DNA of 64,000 bases from DAOVRD01 sp964521715. GTDB lineage: Bacteria > Planctomycetota > Brocadiia > SM23-32. The stretch is taken from positions 17,089 to 81,088 of the forward strand of contig CAZFSS010000016.1 of the NCBI GenBank assembly GCA_964521715.1, read 5' to 3'. Below are positions 58,019-64,000 of the stretch, one piece after another (positions within the stretch are counted from its first letter, which is position 1; each line of letters opens with the position of its first letter). The notes beneath the pieces are model-generated. The model had not been told where the DNA came from. It searched no databases and saw nothing but the letters and a program-made list of their open reading frames with translations. The translations under genes and the position numbers were made by a program.

Positions 58019-58100
58019 TTGCCGGGCCTGGCTCTGGCGGATGCGGACTGGACCGTGACGGCCCAGTTTCTCAAGCGGCTAAGCGCTCGGGAACTGGCGA

Positions 58101-59309
58101 TCACCTCGCCAGCCGGGCCTCCGCCCAGTCGGCGAAGTTGCCGCTCGCCTCGACGGAGCTGCCGAAGTCGGCGACCAGTGTGAGCCGGCTCGCGCCTGCG
58201 ATGTCAAGGACAAGAGGATGGGCCGGATCGCCGCCGCCGAGGGGCTCGCTCTGGAACAGGGGCCGTCCGTCGGCCAGCACGCGGAAGACGACTCGCCCCA
58301 GCGGCCCGGCCGCGTCGTCAACACCGATTGTGGCGTAGAAGCGCGAGTAGCGGCCGTCCGTCGCGAACGTCATCTCCGTGCGCGCGTGCATGCCGAGGCC
58401 CTTGGCGTAGGTCTTGCCGTCAAGCGCCAGCGGTCCGCCGGCGACGCTCCCGTCGAGGCGGGGCTGCCAGACGACGTCCAGGAGCGGCTGGAGGTCGACG
58501 TTCTCCGGCTCGAGGTCGCTCAGATACACGCAGCCATCGGAGGCCACCTGGATCCGCTGGAGCTGGTCCGCCTGGATGGTGTAGCGGGCCTGGCCGTGTT
58601 GCGCTTTCAGGGTCCCGTCTGCGAGTTCGAGCGAGTCGGCCCGCATGCGCGTCCCGTCGGCCAGCTCGATGACGTGGGCGCGCTGCGTCCGTCCCGCCCG
58701 GGGGGCGGGGGCGAAGACGATCCACCGCACTGCCGGCAGCGGAATTGTGCGCTCGACTTCGCCGGCGGCCACCCGCAGGCCGTCCGCCGAGATCCCTTCC
58801 ACGGCGCACGAGACCGTGCCGCTGCGCGCGTCGCCCGCCACGCTCACCCAGTCGAAGCCGACGGGGGGTTCCTCCCTCAGGCGCGCGAACTGCTCCTGCT
58901 CCTCTGCCGAGGCATTGCGAAGGAACTCCCTGGCGGCGAGGGCCCGCAAGGAGGCCAGCGGCACGTCCTGCCCCTCCCAGCCGTAGCCGGCCACTTGCAC
59001 CGTGGCCGCCGCCTCTCCCGCGCGAATCGCCCGAGCGGAGAACCTGCCTCCCTCCTCGAGCCAGATCGTGAACGGCGGAGGGACCGCCGGCGGCGGCTGC
59101 GGGGGGAACAGCAGCTCGCGGAATCCGTCCAGGGGAAGCTCGCTGGCCTCTCCGTCGTGCGCAAGGGTCAGCTTCCCGTCCCGCACCGAGACTATCCTGC
59201 CGGACACATCGCCTTCGCCCACCCGAAGGCACCGCACCGGCAGCCCCCCGGCCGGCAGGCCGGTTGCCGCCGCGAGGAAGGCCAGCAGCGGTGCCATGCA
59301 GCGCTTCAT
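58101..59309 (-). CDS. Exported NPCBM-domain protein
   Basis: The 402-residue protein has a signal peptide (MKRCMAPLLAFLAAATGLPA), two or three small beta-rich repeats in the first 250 residues (for example VSGRIVSVRDGKLTL, AHVIELADGTRMRADSLEL), and a C-terminal NPCBM domain. That domain shows VYLSDLEPENVD, the hallmark KGLGMHARTEMTFATDGRY and FYATIGVDDAAG. NPCBM modules bind carbohydrate and are common in planctomycete exported proteins. No catalytic domain is present. Confidence 0.88.
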   Translation of the reverse strand: MKRCMAPLLAFLAAATGLPAGGLPVRCLRVGEGDVSGRIVSVRDGKLTLAHDGEASELPLDGFRELLFPPQPPPAVPPPFTIWLEEGGRFSARAIRAGEAAATVQVAGYGWEGQDVPLASLRALAAREFLRNASAEEQEQFARLREEPPVGFDWVSVAGDARSGTVSCAVEGISADGLRVAAGEVERTIPLPAVRWIVFAPAPRAGRTQRAHVIELADGTRMRADSLELADGTLKAQHGQARYTIQADQLQRIQVASDGCVYLSDLEPENVDLQPLLDVVWQPRLDGSVAGGPLALDGKTYAKGLGMHARTEMTFATDGRYSRFYATIGVDDAAGPLGRVVFRVLADGRPLFQSEPLGGGDPAHPLVLDIAGASRLTLVADFGSSVEASGNFADWAEARLAR

Positions 59310-59402
59310 GCCGTTCCCTCCGCCATGTCCACCCCCGATTATATGGGCGCGGCGGCCGCTATGGAAGCGGTCGCCGGCGCCGGAGCCGGGCGCCGCTCCC
59401 AG

Positions 59403-59431
59403 TTGACGCTCCGGAGGGCCGGCTATAGAAT
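59403..59431 (+). promoter_or_regulatory. Promoter of the nitroreductase gene
   Basis: TTGACG (59403-59408), a 17-bp spacer and TAGAAT (59426-59431) lie about 45 bp before the GTG start. Confidence 0.6.
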
Positions 59432-59479
59432 CGGCGCAGGCGTATCCGGCGCTTGACTCTTTGGGGAGGAGGAGGAGAG

Positions 59480-59995
59480 GTGGACGTATTCGAGGCGATC
59501 AAGTCAAGGCGAAGCATCAGGCTCTATGCGGACAAGGACGTCGAGGAGAAGGTGCTCAGGCAGGTCCTGGAGGCCGGGCGTCTGGCGCCGTCGGCCCGCA
59601 ACATGCAGGAGTGGAAGTTCGTCGTCGTGAGGGACGCTGCGCTGCGCCAGCAGCTCGTGAAGGCGGCCAGCGGCCAGGGCTTCGTCGGCCAGGCCCCCGT
59701 GGTGATCGTGGCCTGCGCCGTCCAGCACGACCACATCATGTCCTGCGGCCACCCCAGCCACCTGATCGACGTGGCCATCGCCATCGACCACATGACGCTG
59801 GCCGCGCGCGAGCTGGGACTGGGCACCTGCTGGGTCGGTGCGTTCAACCAGCAGAAGGTCAGGGACGTCCTGGGCATCCCGGGTTCCGTCGAGGTCATCG
59901 AGCTGCTGCCGCTCGGCTATCCCACGCAGTGGCCCGGCGGCGGGTCGCGCAAGCCGTTCGAGCAGGCCGTCTGTTTCGACCGCTGGGAGGACTGA
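59480..59995 (+). CDS. Nitroreductase-family FMN oxidoreductase
   Basis: The 171-residue protein matches the small nitroreductase family: FEAIKSRRSIRLYADKDV with the FMN-phosphate-binding RRSIR, LAPSARNMQEWKFVVV, and the C-terminal GLGTCWVGAFNQQKV and LLPLGYP. It binds FMN and uses NAD(P)H or another donor; the substrate is unknown. GTG 59480 has GGAGGAGGAG directly upstream. Confidence 0.92.
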   Translation: MDVFEAIKSRRSIRLYADKDVEEKVLRQVLEAGRLAPSARNMQEWKFVVVRDAALRQQLVKAASGQGFVGQAPVVIVACAVQHDHIMSCGHPSHLIDVAIAIDHMTLAARELGLGTCWVGAFNQQKVRDVLGIPGSVEVIELLPLGYPTQWPGGGSRKPFEQAVCFDRWED

Positions 59996-60085
59996 GCGGG
60001 ATGGGGCCGGTGCCGCGGCCGCCCGTCATCGGGCGGACGGCCGTCCGCCGGCCCCGCGCATTCTGAAGCCGGGAGGGCAAAGAGG

Positions 60086-63000
60086 ATGCGAGCGGGGACG
60101 CTGCGCGCGTTCTCGGTGCTTCTTGTGGCAGCGCTGCTGGCGGGCCGCTGGGGGGCGGCGGGCACCCCGGCGCTGGAGCCGTGGTCCTGGCAGGAGGCCC
60201 ACGCCCGGGTCACGCCGGAAGGCGACCTGGAATGGGCGCCCCAGCCCTTCGCGTTCAAAGCGGGGGATTCGGTCCGCTACATCGACTTCGAAGGCGGGGA
60301 CGACGCGAACCCCGGCACGAGGCAAGCGCCGTGGAAGCACCATCCGTGGGATCCAGCGGCCACCGGCAGGGCAGCGGCCTGCGGCGGAATCCAGACCTAC
60401 GTGTTCAAGAGGGGCGTCGCCTATCACGGCACGCTCGCCGCGGACGACTCGGGCGAGCCCGGCAACCCCATTCGGCTGACGTCCGACCCGACCTGGGGCG
60501 AAGGCGAAGCGGCCATACATGGTTCGCTGAAGATCGAGGGCGGCTGGCGGCGGTGCGGCCCCGGCGACGCGCCTGCGGACATGCCCGAGCCGGAGAAGGT
60601 CTGGCACGCGGACATCGGTACGGAGTTCGTCCCGCGCGCCCTCTGGATGGTGGACGGCGGCCGGATCGCCCGCATCCCCATCGCGCGCGACCCCAATTGG
60701 GAGGTCACCAATCCCGACGACGTCAAGAGCGAGTGGCACGAATGGCAGAACGTCGAGAAGGAGACGATCGAGGTCGAGGGCAGGGAGCAGGTCAAGGCGT
60801 TCGGCATTGACGTGGAGCACTTGACTGCTCGGGATCCCGGCGCCTACGTGGGCGGCACCGTCTGGACCGAGTACTCGGGCGTGATGGGCACGCCCTATGC
60901 GAACCCGATCGAGGCCTACGATCCGCAGCGCCATGCGATTCGCTTTGGCGGGCCGTGGGGCGACGCCTCAAGCTACGCTCCCATCGTTCATTGCCGCTAC
61001 TTCATTGAGAATCTGCCCCTGCTGCTCGACGCGCCGGGGGAGTACTACTACGCAGCCGGGGGGCCCCACGCGGGCCGGCTCTACGTGCGCCTGCCGGAGG
61101 ACCGCGACCCCAATGCCGTCGCCCTGGAAGCGGCGCGGGACCTGACCCTGGTGGACATCCGCGGCCGCAGCCACATCCACGTGACGGGCCTGACCTTCCG
61201 CTTCCAGAACGTGGTCCACTGGTATGACCGATGGTGGCCGATCCCCGACGTTGACCCCGCCTGCGTGAGGGTGCTGGGCTCCTGCGAGGACATCCGCGTC
61301 TCGAACTGCCGATTCGAGCACGTGGTCATGGCCGTTCGCGCCGTGGCCGACGGCCTGATGGACGGCATCGCCATCACGGACAACGAGATCCTGCACACGG
61401 ACTACGGCGCGATCGACCTGGCGCATGGCGGGGGCCGGGAGGAGTCCGGGGGCGAGCTGCGCCGCGTCGAGGTGCTGCGCAACCGCTTGTACGACATCGG
61501 CCTGCGCCCCATGAGGGCCCATCATGGGCACGCCCTCGTGGTGAGCTTCGCGACGCTGCCCGAGATCGCCGGCAACGTGCTGGACCGCTGCTACGGAGCG
61601 GGCCTGTTCATCTTCGGCGGCAAGGGAGGCGGCGAGCTCTTCGAGCAGCCCCTGTCGCGCGTGCTCATCCATCACAACAAGGTGACCGACCCCCTGCTGA
61701 ACACCAACGACTGGGGCGGCGTCGAGTTCTGGCAGGGCGGCCCGGCCTACATCTACAACAACGTCTCCGGCAACCCCGGCGGCTACTGGCACTGGAAGCA
61801 TGTGTTCGGGGGCAGCGATCCTGAGAAGCGGGACCACGCGACGGCCCGCTTCGGACACGCCTACTACCTGGACGGCGGCTTCAAGGCGTACGTGTTCAAC
61901 AACATCGCCTGGGGCAAGAGCAACGATCTGACCAGCCCGCTGTGCAACGCCTGTGCGCTTCAGGAAGTGATCGGGTTCCTGAATTCGGCCTTCAACAACA
62001 CCTTCTACAAGTTCGGCGCGGGCGGCCGGCGCCATTCGCCCGAGGCGGGACGCAACTGCTACCTGGGCAACCTGTGGATGGACATCAGCGACATCTGCTT
62101 CCGGCACGCGGACATCGACAGGCCCGAGGACGCCAACCTGGCCCGGGAGGGCGGGCAGTCCTACGCCGTCGACACCCTTGCGTACGCGGACAACGTGTTC
62201 CACGGCGCGCCGCGCCACTTCGGCTGTTTCGACGTGACGGCCTTCCACAAGACGCTGGGCGAGTTCAGAGACGCGCTGGCGGCGTTCCAGCCGCTCGCCT
62301 CTCAGACCGGCTGGCAAGCGGAGCAGCCGCCCGTGCGGGACGCCGAGGCGCACGACTTCCGCCCCACGCCCGGCTCGGCCGTCATCGACCGCGGCGTGGA
62401 GTTCTTCGTGCCGTGGGGCCTCTACGGCGTCGTGGGCGAATGGCACTTCTACAAGCACCCGGCCGACCCGTCGCAGATCCTCGGCGAGCACTGGTACATG
62501 ACCGACGAGTACGTCGACCGCGGCATGTACCGGTTCATCCCGCGGCACGACCTCACCGCGCACAACGTGGGCGCGGACGACTTCGTGGCCGGACCGCTCG
62601 AGGACTGGACGCAGGGCGCCCTTGCCCTCAACGGCCGCGACCAGTACTGCGTGCTGCCCGACGCCGATCTGAAGAGCGACTACGAGTGGGGCCGCCGCAA
62701 CCGCGTGAGCACCTATCCCGGCGGCAGGCGCAAGACGCCCGACATGGGGACGAACAACTTCTTGATAGAGGTCGTCCTCAGGACGGAGCCCGGACGCGCG
62801 GGCGGCGTGATCGTCTCAAAGGCCGATGACGCGGGCTACGTGCTGGACGTGGACGGCACGGGCAGAGCCCGCCTGACGCTCAAGTGGCCGGGCGGAGGCT
62901 GCGCCCGTTCCGGTTCGGCCGTCATCTACGACGCAGAGTGGCACCACGTGATAGCGGAGGTGGACCGGAGCGCGCCGGAGGGGATCGCCCTCTACGTGGA

Positions 63001-63850
63001 CGGCGCCCGGGCGGACGGCCCCTGGTCGGGCGCGATGCCGCCGGCCGAGACGTCGCTGGCCAACACGGCCGACTTCCTGGTCGGAAAGGGAGCGGGGGGG
63101 GACTACCTCGCCGGGGCGCTGGATTTCCTGCGTGTCGCCCGCGGCACGCTGGCCGACGCCGAGACGACGATTGAGGAGCTCTACGACTGGCAGTTCAACG
63201 GGCCGTTCCTCAGGGATTTCCTCGGGGAGGCGCCCGCCGACGGCAGGCGGGACGCCGGCGCCATCGAGTGCCGGACGGGGGCCTTGCAGGCGGATCGCCC
63301 TGTCGCGGGCCTGTCGGAGCGGCCGTCGCAGTGGGCCGTCCCGATCGAGCGCCAGGGCCTTCCGAATCTGCACAGGGTCTCGGACGATCTCTACCGCGGC
63401 GCGCAGCCGACGGCCGACGGGTTCCGCGAGCTGAAGGAGATGGGCATACGGACCGTCGTCAACCTCCGTTCGCTCCACTCGGACAGGGATGAGGTCGCGG
63501 AGGCCGGGCTGGCCTACGAGCACATCGCCATGAAAGCCTGGCATCCCGAGGACGAGGACGCCGTGCGCTTCCTGCGCATCGTCACCGATCCCGCGAAGAC
63601 GCCCGTCTTCGTCCACTGCCAACACGGCGCAGACAGGACGGGCATCGTGTGCGCCGCATACCGCATGGCCGTCCAGGGCTGGTCGCCGGAGGAGGCCGTT
63701 GCGGAGATGACTGAGGGCGGGTTCGGATTTCACCGCATCTGGGAGGACCTGCGGGACTACGTGCGCGAGCTGGACGTGGCGAAGATCAGGCGCCGCGCCG
63801 GCCTGGCGGAGGTGAACGCCGCGCCCGAGCTCGCCGTCCCGCGTGCTTAG
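60086..63850 (+). CDS. Exported beta-helix / LamG / dual-specificity phosphatase fusion protein
   Basis: This 1254-residue protein has a signal peptide (LRAFSVLLVAALLAGRWGAA). About residues 60-740 form a right-handed parallel beta-helix opening with FEGGDDANPGTRQAPW, with repeats such as VRVLGSCEDIRVSNCRFEHV and GIAITDNEILHTDYGAIDL, typical of polysaccharide lyase-like proteins. A LamG-like jelly roll follows (about 845-1050: LALNGRDQYCVLP, NNFLIEVVLRTEPGRAGGVI, LYVDGARADG). A C-terminal tyrosine/dual-specificity phosphatase-like domain (about 1085-1240) carries the active-site motif Cys1178-x5-Arg1184 in VHCQHGADRTG and YRGAQPTADGFRELKEMGI. The ATG has GGAGGGCAAAGAGG upstream. The stop abuts a MITE-like repeat. 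Confidence 0.88.
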   Translation: MRAGTLRAFSVLLVAALLAGRWGAAGTPALEPWSWQEAHARVTPEGDLEWAPQPFAFKAGDSVRYIDFEGGDDANPGTRQAPWKHHPWDPAATGRAAACGGIQTYVFKRGVAYHGTLAADDSGEPGNPIRLTSDPTWGEGEAAIHGSLKIEGGWRRCGPGDAPADMPEPEKVWHADIGTEFVPRALWMVDGGRIARIPIARDPNWEVTNPDDVKSEWHEWQNVEKETIEVEGREQVKAFGIDVEHLTARDPGAYVGGTVWTEYSGVMGTPYANPIEAYDPQRHAIRFGGPWGDASSYAPIVHCRYFIENLPLLLDAPGEYYYAAGGPHAGRLYVRLPEDRDPNAVALEAARDLTLVDIRGRSHIHVTGLTFRFQNVVHWYDRWWPIPDVDPACVRVLGSCEDIRVSNCRFEHVVMAVRAVADGLMDGIAITDNEILHTDYGAIDLAHGGGREESGGELRRVEVLRNRLYDIGLRPMRAHHGHALVVSFATLPEIAGNVLDRCYGAGLFIFGGKGGGELFEQPLSRVLIHHNKVTDPLLNTNDWGGVEFWQGGPAYIYNNVSGNPGGYWHWKHVFGGSDPEKRDHATARFGHAYYLDGGFKAYVFNNIAWGKSNDLTSPLCNACALQEVIGFLNSAFNNTFYKFGAGGRRHSPEAGRNCYLGNLWMDISDICFRHADIDRPEDANLAREGGQSYAVDTLAYADNVFHGAPRHFGCFDVTAFHKTLGEFRDALAAFQPLASQTGWQAEQPPVRDAEAHDFRPTPGSAVIDRGVEFFVPWGLYGVVGEWHFYKHPADPSQILGEHWYMTDEYVDRGMYRFIPRHDLTAHNVGADDFVAGPLEDWTQGALALNGRDQYCVLPDADLKSDYEWGRRNRVSTYPGGRRKTPDMGTNNFLIEVVLRTEPGRAGGVIVSKADDAGYVLDVDGTGRARLTLKWPGGGCARSGSAVIYDAEWHHVIAEVDRSAPEGIALYVDGARADGPWSGAMPPAETSLANTADFLVGKGAGGDYLAGALDFLRVARGTLADAETTIEELYDWQFNGPFLRDFLGEAPADGRRDAGAIECRTGALQADRPVAGLSERPSQWAVPIERQGLPNLHRVSDDLYRGAQPTADGFRELKEMGIRTVVNLRSLHSDRDEVAEAGLAYEHIAMKAWHPEDEDAVRFLRIVTDPAKTPVFVHCQHGADRTGIVCAAYRMAVQGWSPEEAVAEMTEGGFGFHRIWEDLRDYVRELDVAKIRRRAGLAEVNAAPELAVPRA

Positions 63851-63948
63851 AGCCCCTAACAAGACCCCCTGCTGGCTTCGGCCGGCTGCAGCACCGCCCT
63901 GCGGCGTCGGGCTGCATCGGCGATGCTGAGCCCCTGCATCGCCTGCTT
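63850..63948. repeat. MITE-like repeat, copy B (left part)
   Basis: These 99 bp match 51087-51185 with four differences, in the same orientation. They begin at the last base of the TAG stop of the preceding gene with TTA in front, as for copy A. Beyond 63948 the sequence diverges, so the right end is missing or lies elsewhere. The last 52 bases of the window hold nothing I can assign. Confidence 0.75.
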
Positions 63949-64000
63949 ATTGAGCTCGGCATATTGAAAGTAGGGTCGCGAGTTTCCGACAATTCGGGGT

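Noticed and set aside
1..64000. tRNA, rRNA or CRISPR loci
   Set aside because: No cloverleaf with a TTCRANY-type arm, rRNA core sequence or spaced repeat array was seen by eye; a covariance-model search would be needed to exclude small RNAs.

Overview
The window is a GC-rich bacterial chromosome segment. Several features suggest a didermic, probably anaerobic member of the Planctomycetota/PVC group: a fused lpxC/fabZ gene beside bamA, an OmpH-type chaperone gene and lpxA; an NPCBM-domain exported protein; sulfatase-fold genes and a very large exported beta-helix protein; and a class III (oxygen-sensitive) ribonucleotide reductase as the only RNR seen here. The taxonomic placement is inference, since no rRNA or other decisive marker is present.

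Layout. 1-5459: end of a YhaM-like exoribonuclease, xerC, cobO, then a GAF/PP2C phosphatase and a membrane histidine kinase in tandem. 5495-12671: smc (minus) and a large exported protein of unknown function behind a good promoter. 12693-17158: a complete nrdR-nrdD-redoxin-nrdG operon (minus) behind a sigma70-type promoter. 17539-21448: cysE, a flavoredoxin-like flavin reductase, a DUF502 membrane protein, an IS200-like Y1 transposase with clustered GC hairpins, and a small PH-like membrane protein.

21477-30248 is the most striking region: an 8772-bp Mu-type transposable element whose ends can be read to the base. It starts TG, ends CA, has CCATATGGCCA sites exactly 14 bp in from both ends, and is flanked by the 5-bp direct repeat CTTGA. 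It has the Mu early layout (leftward repressor, small rightward ORF, DDE transposase) but shows no MuB ATPase and no capsid, portal or tail gene. It carries a glycosyltransferase and a methyltransferase-like gene, and its transposase has a SEC-C zinc motif inside the catalytic core. It inserted exactly at the -35 box of the next host gene, and the target duplication rebuilt that box.

30250-47420 is a surface polysaccharide locus of the ABC-transporter type: a winged-helix regulator with a palindromic operator, Wzm and Wzt (separated by a four-helix-bundle cassette), five glycosyltransferases, a polysaccharide pyruvyl transferase, galE, a 5'-truncated GDP-fucose synthase remnant, and three sulfatase-fold enzymes that all have Thr where sulfatases have Cys/Ser.

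47436-58018 is a minus-strand housekeeping block running rplY-pth-rpsF-ssb-rplI-dnaB-bamA-ompH-lpxC/fabZ-lpxA-trkA from a strong promoter at 57989-58018, linking translation, replication and outer-membrane/lipid A assembly; rpsR is missing from its usual place. 58101-63850 holds an NPCBM protein, a nitroreductase and a 1254-residue exported beta-helix/LamG/dual-specificity-phosphatase fusion. A short repeat with 19-bp inverted ends abuts the stop codons of both bamA and this last gene.
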